Assembly (NCBI RefSeq): GCF_042186555.1
Contig: NC_133333.1
Span: 219,606,757-219,670,756 of the forward strand
DNA length: 64,000 nucleotides
Source: Aquarana catesbeiana
Lineage: Eukaryota; Chordata; Amphibia; Anura; Ranidae
Direction of reading: 5' to 3'
Shown piece after piece: positions 52,877-63,659 of this stretch. The translations under genes were made by a program, and so were the position numbers. A model generated the notes under the pieces. That model had not been told where the DNA came from and did no database searches. It saw only the letters and a list, made by a program, of their open reading frames with translations. The stretch's first letter is position 1, and each line of letters starts with the position of its first letter.

Positions 52877-53238
52877 AATCCTGATCTGACCCCTGCACTC
52901 GGTGAGTTACTTAATCCTGACCCCTGTACTATGTGAGTTACCTAATCCTGACCTTTGCACTCTGTGAGTTACCTAATCCTGACCCCTGCACTCTGAGTTA
53001 CATAATCGTGACCTGACCCCTGAGGTCTGTACATTACTTAATCCTGATCTCTGCACTCTGTGTGTTACTTAATCCTGACCCCTGCATTCTGTGCCTTACT
53101 TAATCCTGACCCCTGCACTCTGTGTGTTACTTAATCCTGACCTGACCTGACCCTTGCAGTGCGTTACTTAATCCTGACCTGACCCTTGCACTCTGTGCAT
53201 TACTTAAGCCTGACCCCTGTACTCTGTGTGTTACTTAA
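52877..53238. repeat. 31-bp array TTAATCCTGACCCCTGCACT-CTGTGTGTTAC, part 1
   Basis: About eleven units, some with an added CTGACC. Every full unit contains one TTAA, the target of piggyBac-type insertion. Interrupted at 53239. Confidence 0.93.
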
Positions 53239-54192
53239 CTGCTTCAGCCCTGGAAGATTTTACCCCCTTCCTGACCAGAGCACTTTTTACAATTTGGCAC
53301 TGCGTCGCTTTAACTGACAATTGCACGGTCGTGCATGACACTGTACCCAAATGAAATTTGCGTCCTTTTTTTCCCCACAAATAGAGCTTTCTTTTGGTGG
53401 TATTTGATCACCTCTGCGGTTTTTATTTTTTTGCGCAATAAACAAAAAAAGAGCAACAATTAAAAACAAAAAATAATATTTTTTACTTTTTGCTATAATA
53501 AATATTCCCAAAAATGTTTTAAAAAAACAAATTTCTTCATCGGTTTAGGCCAATATATATTCTTTTACATATTTTTGGTAAAACAAATTGCAATAAGCGT
53601 ATATTGATTGGTTTGCGCAAACGTTATAGTGTCTACAAATTATGGGAAAGATTTATGGCATTTTTATTATTTATTTTTAATTTTTTTTTTACTAGTAATG
53701 GCGGTGATCTGCGATTTTTAGCAGTACTGCAACATTGCGGCGGATAGATCGGACACTTTTGACACATTTTTGGGAGCATTGACATATATACAGCGATCAG
53801 AGCTATAAAAATGCACTGATTACTGTGTAATAGTCACTGGTAGTGAAGGGGTTAACACTAGGGGGCGATCAAGGGGTTAAATGTGTTCCCTAGTTAGTGT
53901 TTCTAACTGTATGGGGACTTAGTAGGAACAAACGATATGTCTCCTCTCCCCTGGCAGAACAGGGATTTGTGTGTTTACACACACAAATCCCCGCGTAGGC
54001 TCTCATGCACGCAATTGCGGGTGACCAGCGGCAACTGCGCCCGCCGGCCACGCGCAACTGGTCCTCCGCCTTGCTGCGGGCACACGTGTGCGCGCCTCCG
54101 GTGGCTCTTAAATGGAACAACGTACCCATACGTTGTTTTGCGCAGCGTGCCATTCTGTCGACGTATATCGGTGTGAGCCGGTCGGCAAGTGT
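53239..54192 (+). mobile_element. piggyBac-like element, copy P5
   Basis: TTAA at 53235-53238 and 54193-54196 belong to the array on both sides. The ends CTGCTTCAGCCCTGGAAG and the inverse of GGTCGGCAAGTG are close to the CCACTT family type. Body landmarks are ACAATTGCACGGTCGTGC, GAGCTTTCTTTTGGTGG and GTATATTGATTGGTTTGCGC. ACACTAGGGGGCG (53855-53867) is a CTCF-like word. GC-rich right third; no transposase. Confidence 0.88.
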
Positions 54193-54377
54193 TTAATCCT
54201 GACCACTGCACTCTGTGCGTTACTTAATCCTGATCTGACCCCTGACATCTGTGCATTACTTAATCCGGACCCCTGTACTCTGTGCATTACTGAAACCTGA
54301 CCCCTGCACTCTGTGCATTACTTAATCCTAACCACTGCACTCTATGTGTTACTTAATCCTAACCACTGCACTCTGTA
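54193..54377. repeat. 31-bp array, part 2
   Basis: About six units between P5 and P6, including the variants ACCACTGCACTCTG and CATCTGTGCATT. Confidence 0.92.
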
Positions 54378-55346
54378 CCGGTTCAATACAGTCATTTTCA
54401 CCCCCTTCCTTCCCAGGCCAATTTTTAGTTTTCAGCGCTGTCGCACTTTAAATGAAAATTGCGCGGTCGTGCGACGTTGTACCCAAAAAAAATTTACGTC
54501 CTTTTTTCCCCACAAATAGAGCTTTCTTTTGGTGGTATTTGATCACCTTTGCGGTTTTTATTTTTTGCGCTATAAACAAAAGAAGAGCGACAATTTTGAA
54601 AAAAAACACAATATTTTTTATTTTTGCTATAATAAATCTCGCAATTTTTTTTTTAAAAAACACATTTTTTCCTCAGTTTCGGCCGATACGTATTCTTCTA
54701 CATATTTTTGGTCAAAAAAATCGCAATAAGCGTATATTGATTGGTTTGCGCAAAAGTTATAGCGTCTACAAAATACGGGATAGATTTATGGCATTTTTTA
54801 AAAAAAAATATTTATTTTTTTTTTTTACTAGTAATAGTGGCGATCGCGATTTTTTTTCATGACTGCGACATTATGGCGGACACATCGGACACTTTTGACA
54901 CATTTTTGGGACCATTCACATTTATACAGCGATCAATGCTATAAAATTGCATTGATTACTGTGTAAATGTGACAGGCAGTGAAGGGGTTAACCACTAGGG
55001 GGACACAAGGGGTTAAGTATGTTTCCTAGGGAATGATTCTAACTGTAGGGGGAGGGGACATACAAGGGGAGGAGACCGATCAGTGTTCCGCTGTACTGGG
55101 AACATAGATCGCTCTCCTCACAACCGACAGGACGTGGATCTGTGTGTTTACACACACAGATCCACGGTCCGGCCCGGTTAACGGGCAATCGCGGCCGCCG
55201 GGCACACGCACTATCCCGAGCAACGCGGCGGGCGGGCGCGCGCACCCCGTAGACGGCCGGGAATCCCAGGCCGTCATATGACGTCCACCCAGGATGGGAG
55301 ATCCCATCTGTGGACGTCATATGTCTATGGCCCGGTGCTGAAGTGG
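54378..55346 (+). mobile_element. piggyBac-like element, copy P6
   Basis: The right end GGTGCTGAAGTGG precedes TTAA 55347-55350. The left end CCGGTTCAATACAGTC is a decayed CCACTTCAATAC, and its TTAA has changed to TGTA. Same body as P5. CCACTAGGGGGA (54992-55003) is a CTCF-like word. No transposase is present. Confidence 0.82.
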
Positions 55347-55880
55347 TTAATCCTGATCATCGCACTATGTGAGTTACTTAACCCTAAACACTGTACTCTG
55401 TTCCTTACTTAATCCTGACAACTGCACTTTGCGTGTCACTTAATCCTGACCTGCCTCCTGAAGTCTGTGCATTACTCAATCCTGACCCCTGCACTCTGTG
55501 CGTTACTTAATCCTGACCTGACCCCTGCACTCTATGCATTACTTAATCCTGACCCCTGCGCTCTGTGTGTTACTTAATCCTGACCCCTGCACTCTGTGCG
55601 TTACTTAATCCTGACCTGACCCCTGCACTCTATGCATTACTTAATCCTGACCCCTGCGCTCTGTGTGTTACTTAATCCTGACCCCTGCGCTCTGTGCGTT
55701 ACTTAATCCTGACCTGACCCCTGCACTCTATGCATTACTTAATCCTGACCCCTGCACTCTGTGCGTTACTTAATCCTGACCTGACCCCTGCACTCTATGC
55801 ATTACTTAATCCTGACCCCTGCGCTCTGTGTGTTACTTAATTCTGACCCCTGCACTCTATACTCTCAGTCCTGACCCTTG
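55347..55880. repeat. 31-bp array, part 3
   Basis: About fifteen units. A two-unit superunit with CTGACCTGACCCCTGCACTC and TATGCATTACTTAATCC alternates regularly, so this part has expanded as dimers or trimers. Confidence 0.93.
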
Positions 55881-56844
55881 CAGGCATGAAGCAGGGTCAG
55901 TCTTTACCCTCCCAATCAGTGTATCTTCCATTCAATTAATTCAAGCATAGATAGGAGGGCACCAATTAATCTGATCTACAGGGTAAGAATCAAGATAAAG
56001 GTGAGAGGTGAGATCAGATAAAGGCCTGCAGTACTGGGACAAGGTCCTTTACCACCCAAGGCAAAGAGACCAAAGTTTGCCCCCACCATGAGCTGTAAAC
56101 GACTTCATCAGCATAGGTTGTAGGCCCAGCTTTATATTGTGCTCCTTCCTTCTGCTTCAATCTGTTTATTCCCTGAGGAAGTTCTAATCATTGGCACCCA
56201 CTCTCCAACACGCTATTTGATTTAAGATTTAAAGCATGTCTGTGGTGAAAATGTAAAATCCTATATTCATTTCCATATTGCATTTCGGTTATTTCTAGCC
56301 TACTCCTTTTAATCGGAATGATTTTTGAAGTTTATAGACTTACTTGGGGAAGATCTCACACATTTGTAAGTCACTATACCCTGGGAGAATGGCATGCACT
56401 GCTGTGTCACTCACTTCTCAGAGCCGGTCTTCTGAGCTACAGTGGTGCTTAGAGGAGGAGTTTCAGGAGGCGGAGTCAGTACAGGAATCACTGCTTGCAG
56501 GCAGCAATGTACCATGGGATATGTAGGCCTTAGAAATTAAGGAGAAGCTGCAAAGTATGCTGGGAGTCCAAGGAAGTTGTGGGAATAGGTGACCAGCAGA
56601 CAGGCAGCACTCACAACATGAAAGGAGATTTCTCATGTAAGCTTATATTGTATTGTCAATAATAACTATTGCTTGTATTCTTATTACAATGCTGATGATA
56701 TAAAATGAAAGGGTATGCTGTGACCACAGATCTCCTTTAATGCTTGCCTGTTCAAATATGGTGAAAAAGTTAACAATCCCTTTTAGGTGTACTTTTTCAC
56801 ATGAATAACTAGCTCGAAAAAGTGCTTGGGGCCCCTTTGTATTG

Positions 56845-56848
<4 letters not shown>
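55881..56848. other. Unassigned non-coding stretch
   Basis: Nothing recognised. Confidence 0.35.

Positions 56849-56880
<32 letters not shown>
56849..56880. repeat. (AT)n microsatellite
   Basis: Sixteen near-perfect AT steps. Confidence 0.95.
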
Positions 56881-56883
<3 letters not shown>

Positions 56884-57675
56884 ACAGGACACCAAGGTTG
56901 GGTCCTGGATGGGTGCTATGTAGCACCAGTATTTGGGTTATGGTTCCATAGCTCCCAACTGTCCCTGATTTGGAACAAAGTCCCTCTGTCCCTCTTTCCT
57001 CTTCATTGGTTCCTCATTTTGGTCTGATCTATATAGTTTTTTTTCTATACAGTTTTATATAAAAGTCACTATTAATCTTTCAAATAGTGTTTCCCAGTGC
57101 TAAACCTTTCATCCAATTTCTAAATTTCTGCATTTGTAAATGTCCATTGCCAACATAAAGGAATATTAGTGGTTAAAAGAGAAGCACTTGTGAGTTTAAC
57201 CAATCTTTTTTTGTTTAAATCTACTTTAAGGGGGCGTGGTAGGCAGTGTGTCCGTGTGCCCTATGCCTAAATACTTTTGCTAATCGGTGTCCCTCATTCC
57301 CGGGTATGTGGTCCCTTTAAGGGAAGTGTGGGAGTATTCAGGGGGTCACCCAAGATGGGTGAGGAATTCCCGGGATAACCATATTAAGGAGAGGACTGAT
57401 TCTCAGTTCTTTCTGTGTTAGAGAGGTATTTGGGACCCGGAATTTTGGAGGCCCTGAAGTGATATTCGGGTGGGAACAGGGCCTCCCCTGCTGCCTACAG
57501 GGACTCCAGTCCTCATGGGGTTAAAAGCCTCAGGAAGCAGTATTAGGTGTGATGGTGTGTGAGTGGGAGTTGAGAGAGACAGATAGCCTGGCTGGGATGG
57601 TACTAACCCTGGAGTAAAGCCCCATCAATGAACTGTGTATTTTCTTTTCTTATATTTTGGTTATGCTGTTTTGTG

Positions 57676-57678
<3 letters not shown>
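56881..57678. other. Unassigned stretch, possibly repeat-derived
   Basis: 57240-57650 (from GGGGGCGTGGTAGGCAGTG to CTGGAGTAAAGCCCCATC) has the GC-rich look of an LTR or LINE leader, but no termini or partner were found. Confidence 0.3.

Positions 57679-57711
<33 letters not shown>
57679..57711. repeat. (AT)n microsatellite
   Basis: Uninterrupted AT steps followed by GATTGATCTATCTATCTATG. Confidence 0.95.
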
Positions 57712-57713
<2 letters not shown>

Positions 57714-58014
57714 TTGATCTATCTATCTATGTTATATAGGCTACCTGTATATGCTATCCATGGAATGTTTGTTGGTTCTTCTAAGATAAAATTAAAGGAA
57801 GATATTTCCTATATGGGCACCCAACATTTACTTAAAGTTATTGAAAATGCTTTTATGTTGAAGGCAGTAAAGCAGACATTTTCATGCTATTTATTCATCG
57901 TCTGGTTCTATTTGCACGCTGCATTTTGTAAATATAATATAGCTCACTACCAGCTGTTCAAATTGTATAATCTGTGTTGTTAAAGCTGAGCTAAAACGAA
58001 GCTGCTAGATGGTA

Positions 58015-58562
58015 GCAATACATTTTGTATTATGGGAAGAGCTCCCATGGGCACCCAGCATTACATTATGGGAAGAGCTCTTTTGGGCACACAGCACTAC
58101 ATTAGAAGAGCTTCCTTGGGCACCCAACACTACATTATGGGAAGAACTCCCTTGGGCACCCAACACTATATTATGGGAAAAGGTCCCCATGGCACCCAAC
58201 ATTACATTTTGGGAGAAGCTCCCTATGACACCCAACATTACATTATGGGAAGAGCTCCCTTGGGCATCCAACACTACATTATGGGAGAAGCTCCCTATGG
58301 CACCCAACATTATATTATGGGAAGAGCTCCCTTGGACACCCAACACTACATGAGAAGAGCTCCTAGGGGCACCCAGCACTATATTATTGGAAGAGCTTCC
58401 TTGGGCATCCAGAACTACATTATGGAAAGAGCTTCCTTGGGCATACACTAATACATTATAGGAAAAGCTCCCTTGGGCACTCAGCATTATATTATGGTAA
58501 GAGCTCCCTTGGGCACCCAACACTAGATTTTTGGAAGATCTCCCTTGGGCACCCAACACTAA
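58015..58562. repeat. 36-bp minisatellite ACATTATGGGAAGAGCTCCC-TTGGGCACCCAACACT
   Basis: About fifteen units with moderate drift. The 36-bp unit is a multiple of 3, so open frames of 108-184 codons appear on both strands. They are artefacts. Confidence 0.95.
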
Positions 58563-58812
58563 ACTCAGGGTGGATATAAATCAATGACTTAAAAAAAATC
58601 AGATTTTTTTTTTTAATTTTAATTGGATTTTTTTTATTTTAAATCGATTTTTAAAAATGTATTTTACTAAAATGCTTTTGGAGTAAAAATCTATCTATAG
58701 ATAGTTTTCTTTTTAGGATACCTTAATAATTTAGTTTATTCAGCATGAAATGGAGCTTAGTTATGTAGCATGAGGCTGTATATTCTACAATATATACATT
58801 TTTGGTAAACTC
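58563..58812. repeat. T-rich repeat with AAATCGATTT words
   Basis: CAGGGTGGATATAAATCAAT, then alternating AAATCAGATTTTTTTT and TTAAATCGATTTTTAAA. It resembles a dispersed vertebrate repeat, perhaps hAT, but no right end was found. Confidence 0.45.
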
Positions 58813-59230
58813 ATTCAGTGCTAGTTCACACCAGATGCAGTTCTGTGCGCTTTTTTTCTGCACTAAGTGCTAGTTCACACCAGATGCAGCTCTGTGCGCT
58901 TTTTTTCTGCACTAATAAGTGATTTAGTGTTTTCCATGTATTCCAATGGCTCTAGTTCACACCAGTGCAGTCAGTTTCCGATTCAGAAAAAAAAAAGTAG
59001 AGTGTGCTGCATTTTTTCTGCACAGAACTGTACTGGAACCTAGCAAATTGTATCAAAAACGCACTGGAACTGCGTGTGGTGTGAACTGTAAGCAAAAACT
59101 GATCTGGAACATAGGAGTGCATGTTTGTGGCCCTAAAAATGTATGCACAGTGTTTTCCATGTACTCCAGTGGCTCTAGTTCACACCAGTGCAGTCAGTTC
59201 CAGTCAGTTTCCGGAAACTGACTGAGGCTG
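58813..59230. repeat. Cluster of CTAGTTCACACCAGATGCAG partial MITEs
   Basis: CTAGTTCACACCAG occurs four times (58820, 58868, 58953, 59176) and its inverse GGTGTGAACTGTAAGC once (about 59078). The first two are a 48-bp tandem duplication. The pattern suggests incomplete or nested copies of one short element. Confidence 0.65.
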
Positions 59231-60029
59231 CGTTATCATTTTTTTACATAATTTATGGAAATATTTTTGAAGAAATGATTTGTGGTTTTGTTATTCATTA
59301 GTAACTTTAAAGTCCCACTTAGAATTTGGCAGATGTGGTATTCTTCATTGCCAATAACTGAAGCCCGACTGGGCAGATAAATCCCCTTTTATGCCGAACT
59401 TCACTGGGACAGGGCAGGAAAAGTCCTCAGCAGAAGCGGCTAATTAATGGCTGCAGATTGGACACTGGAGATTGGCGCAACAGTTTCAGAAAAAGCACAA
59501 AGGGCTTCCATTTTCTCTCTGCAGACTCATGGAGGAAGGGCATAGAGTTTAGTTTTAAAACATGTAATTAAAACAATTATTTGGAATCATTGGTGCTTAA
59601 ACCTATTTAATGCTGTGAAGGATTAGGAAGATCGTTTCGGCGAGCTGCACTTGTGGAACATTTTGCAAATGAGCTTCAAATTAAAGTCTTAAGTATCTTC
59701 TATATTTTAGGTGACAAAAGATTTTCTGGCTGGCGACCAAAAAACAGCATTATCAGTCTTCAAGTTTATTTCCGGCTGCTGTACTCGGCAGTGTTTTCGC
59801 CTCTTTCGGAAGTTCAGCATCCTTTTACTTCAGTGGTTGTCATGGAATATATCTTCCTGGAGTCCTGACTTGAAGCAGAAGGTAACCAGAACACTTAATC
59901 ATACCATTAGCAGCTGTGAGTATACAGAAGAACCAGAGGCCAAGCCTCTCAACTGGAATCTGTGTGCTGGGGTTGGGGTGGAATCATTTAAAAGAGTTGA
60001 CAGGAGACTATAGAGGAGGTTTGGAAGAT
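59231..60029. other. Single-copy-looking stretch with a weak exon candidate
   Basis: 59711-59881 is 171 bp, open in frame 0, preceded by TCTTCTATATTTTAG and followed by GTAACC after CAGAAG. The 57-residue reading (VTKDFLAGDQKTALSVFK at the start, SSWSPDLKQK at the end) matches no family I know. Splice-like words of this quality are common by chance. No neighbouring exon seen. Confidence 0.2.
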
Positions 60030-60450
60030 TATGATGGAATAGCCAAGTTTGAAAATGGGGGTCTACAAGGTGAAGTGTAGAACTAGGTAGTTGAATGGGA
60101 GGCTGTTTAGTGGAATGGAGACTGTATAAAGTAATTAAAGAATCTGTGGTAGAATGGAATGTTAGAATGGGAAGCTGTATGGAGAATTCAAGGGGGGCTG
60201 TTGTGTGATATATTAGGAGGCTATATGAAGGATATAAGAGGTATGGAGGCTGTCTGGAGGCTGTTTGGTGGAATTGAAGGCTTTATGGTAGAATGGGCTG
60301 CCTTATGGAGGAATCGCTGGTGGGGTGGGAGGCTGTGTGATGGACTAGGAGACTGTAAAGAAGATATAAGAAGTATGGAGGCTGTTAAGTGCAATTGAAG
60401 ACTGTAGGCTATAATGCCAAGCCATATGGAAGAACTGGGGGCAGAGGGAG
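60030..60450. repeat. Degenerate tandem repeat, GGAGGCTGTATGG words
   Basis: GGAGGCTGT, GTGGAATTGAAG and GATATAAGAGGTATGGAGGC recur at irregular spacing of about 25-45 bp. Strongly drifted. Confidence 0.55.
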
Positions 60451-61136
60451 AGTATGTGTGATAGAATTAGTTGGTGTTTGTTACACTATTAGATGTTTTT
60501 CAGATTTTTGTCTTCAGATTTACCAAAACCATTTAGCGCAAGGGCCTGCCTGATTGTCTGGGGGGGGGGGACCTTGGGCCTGGGCTCGGGTGCAGGATGG
60601 AGCCTTTCAGGAAAGCATGACGGTTCTGCACAGGAGGCGCAAGAGAGGACAGCAGGAGCTAGTACTGCCGGGCAAGTCATTAGGAGGGAACCACCAGTTG
60701 CAGCCAGGAGGGCTGGTGAGTGACATGTGCATTCAGGAGGACTGGGGAGGCACGTCTAAGAGGACTGGGAGCATACAGTCAGAGATGGGTGCAGAGCCAG
60801 TAGTGAGGACTGCAATGTCATGGGCAGTGGAGTCAGGCAGCTGCAGCCAGGAGGGATGCGGGGCCTGAAGAGGGCTGACTAGGAGCAGTAGTCCACCAGT
60901 AGGACAGCTAGCACTAAAGACTTTTCATTTCTTGCTACACCATAGGGGCCCGCAGTTCCTGCCTGCAAAAGCCAATTGCTAAGTCCTGGCTGAGCCAGTG
61001 TCAGGCCTAACTTTAAAATGTGCTAGCTGCTTCTGGGAGTAAATAGTTGTGCAGGAGGAAGTAAGAGGAATAGTCTGCAAGCAAGGAAAGTGCTGGAGGA
61101 GACTGAAGTGGTAACTTGTACAGAGAAGTGTATATA
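60451..61136. other. Unassigned non-coding stretch
   Basis: 60480-60545 may be a fragment of a dispersed MITE (TTTTCAGATTTTTGTCTTC, ACCAAAACCATTTAG). The G-run at 60561-60571 is the other visible feature. Open frames near 60500-60870 have no support. Confidence 0.35.
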
Positions 61137-61139
61137 GTT

Positions 61140-61276
61140 GTCCCGATTGATTGATATGCAATCAATTGGCAGATTGTATATCAATCAATTAGCGGATTTT
61201 ATATCAATCAATTGGCGGATTGTATATCAATCAATTGGCGGATTGTATATCAATCTGCCAATTGACTGATATACAA
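61140..61276. repeat. 27-bp array ATCAATCAATTGGCGGATTG-TAT with a reversed end
   Basis: Four direct units end in an inverted half unit (CAATCTGCCAATTGACTGAT), so the block can fold into a hairpin. ATCAATTGAT-type words are themselves near-palindromic. Confidence 0.9.
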
Positions 61277-62514
61277 TTCACCGGGCATCCCATCCCTTAC
61301 CCCATCCAAGTTAAATTCCCTCAATAAAACAAACAAAAACAAGCACATGGGCTGTTCATTGTCTCAAAGTGACTGGGAAGTGAATGCCGGGCTGGGCAGG
61401 GTGACAGGTGGACCAATACACTCAGCGGCTCCTATGGGGGCACCGCTACACATGTAAAGGGAAGCGTCCCAATAGTTTTGGTAATATAGTGTATATTTAT
61501 ATAAATTGGAGCAACTCAGTTCTCCCACCCAATCAACTTTGGTATTTCTGGCGGTAAATCTTGTCATCTCTCCTGTGAATCTAGAATTGGTAAAATCCAC
61601 ACCTCGGTCTCTGTTTTTCTGTTTTATTGGCCGGCGTTCTCCAGGTCGTGTATCAGCATGCAACACGCTGCTGTGTTTGACCCCTGAGTGTCTCCGGAGG
61701 GCGACAGAGCCAGTAAACAAAGCGCGCTCGTGCGCCTCAGGTTGTACGTAAGTCTTTTTATCGCGTTCTGGTTCCCTGGAGCCCCAAATGAGAATATCAT
61801 TGCGGCAAACACTGACACCTTGCACTGACTGCCGCCGCCACAGAGTTTTCTATAAAAGTAATTTTATACGTGACTGGAAAATTTCCCAACCTTTTGAAAA
61901 CATCATCAAATTCTGCCATTCCAGATTTGGTGCCTAATGAGATGTCTCGTGTCTGGGAGAACTGTTTATTTATGAGACAAAGTCTCTGCCTGGAATGCCG
62001 GAGATTTGTCTTCTGTCTCCTGACACCATGTCAGAAAGCTGGCTCCGCGCTCCGCCACAGCGCCCGTTATCTCCTCTTGTCCTATTATAGGTGGTAATTG
62101 TCCATTATGTGCTCTCAGCAGACATGTCGGCGAAGAAAACCGCATCTTAATACTCCGCAGCACCTAATGGAAGCCGCCAGCTCTTGTGAGATCGCCCATC
62201 TGGCCATGAGGTGTCATTATATGGAAATTCAGACCCCCGACACCAAGAACAAACACAACATGTTTACAGGAGTGCAAACTGCTCCTCTTTCTGCCTAAAA
62301 ACTGCAGCCATTAGCCAAAAAAAACAAAAGAGCGCCAACTTTCCTCTCCCTCACGTGCTGTTCACTTTCTTTGATGTTGCTCCGTTTCACCAATTTTGTT
62401 TTAATTACAATTATTCATTACAGTCCAGGGGGGTTCTTTATACATACAATGTTAACAAGCTCACAATCAGGAGGTCCTGACAAGCTCCCAATCAGGAGGT
62501 TAGAATAAAAAAAA
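61277..62514. other. Unassigned, single-copy-looking 1.2 kb
   Basis: No repeats with partners. The minus-strand frame of 153 codons (61364-61825) has no domain. Like 15139-16020 and 44251-44895, it is a reasonable place to test for conserved non-coding sequence. TGACAAGCTCCCAATCAGGAG near 62477 repeats the preceding CACAATCAGGAGGTCC as a small duplication. Confidence 0.35.
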
Positions 62515-63470
62515 AATAAGAAGATGGGGGAGATACCAGGATCAGGTAGGGGGAGGGGATGGATGTTCCCAAGAGAAGGTGTGGGAGGGGATGGGTTTTC
62601 CAGGAGAATGTAGGTGAGGGTATGGATGATCTCAGGAGAAGGTGGGCAAGGGGATGGATGATCCCAGAGGAAGGTAGGTGGGAGGATGGATGATCCCAGG
62701 AGATAGTAGGGGAGAGGATGTTCCCAGGATAAGGTGGGCGAGGGGGTGGATGATCCCAGGAGAAGGTGAGCAAGGTAATGGATGATCTCATGAGAAGGTG
62801 GGCCAGGGGATGGATGATCCCAGGAGAAGGTTGGCAAAAGGTGATGGATGATCCAAGGAGGGGGGGGGGATCGACGATCCCAGGTGAATGTAAGGGTATG
62901 GGTGATCTCAGGAGAAGGTGGGCAAGGGGATGGATGATCCCAAGATAAGGTGGGCAAGGAGATGGATTATCCCAGGAGAAAGTAGGGGAAATGATAGGTG
63001 ATTCCAGGGGAAAATGGGGGAGGGAAGAGTTGGAGAGAGGAATAGGGATAGTTGGGGGAGGGATAGGTCATCCCAGGATAAGGTAAAGTGGTTATGTGTG
63101 ATCCCATGATCAGGTGGAGGATGGGATGGGTCATTCCAGCATCAGGTGGATGGGGCAATGGTTGATCCCAAGATCAGCTGGAGGGGGTATGATTGATCAC
63201 TGAAGGAGGGAGGTTGGTGGGGAAGGGGATGCAGAAACCAGTAACAGGGGTGAGGAGGGAATAGGTGATCTCAGGATCAGATGAAGGGGTAATGGGTGGT
63301 CCCAGAATCAGGTGGTATATAATTGATCACTTGAGCGGTTGGAATAGGGGTGAGGTGGCTGGCAGGGGTGAGTGGCTGATCCCAGGAGGAGGTGAAGGCA
63401 GAGATAAGTGTTCCCAAGAGAATGTACTGGAGGGGATGGTTAATACTAAGAGAAGACGAGGAGGAAATAG
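62515..63470. repeat. G-rich minisatellite GATGGATGATCCCAGGAGAA-GGTGGGCAAGGG
   Basis: Units of about 32-42 bp, clear to 62960 and increasingly degenerate to 63470. Pro/Ser-rich minus-strand frames are artefacts. Confidence 0.92.
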
Positions 63471-63659
63471 ATAATCCTTGCCAGGAGTAGAATTACACTA
63501 AAATGTGAAGTATTAAAGGATAAGAAGTTACAGAAAATACTCCATATAAATGAAAAATCATGAAAAATAATAATAAATATTCAGCGCAGATATGAGGTCA
63601 GAACAAGTATGATAATTGCCAGCTGAACACTACAATGATAATCCAAAAAAGCCTTGAAG
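63471..63659. other. Short AT-rich unassigned stretch
   Basis: Nothing recognised. Confidence 0.3.

Noticed and set aside
52877..55880. Regular 31-bp direct repeats, superficially CRISPR-like
   Set aside because: Units are contiguous with no unique spacers, drift gradually and sit in vertebrate repeat DNA with no cas genes. This is a minisatellite.
58005..58559. 184-codon minus-strand and 139-codon plus-strand frames
   Set aside because: A 36-bp tandem repeat, again a multiple of three, explains both.
62418..62957. 179-codon Pro/Ser-rich minus-strand frame
   Set aside because: It reads the G-rich minisatellite backwards; no domain.
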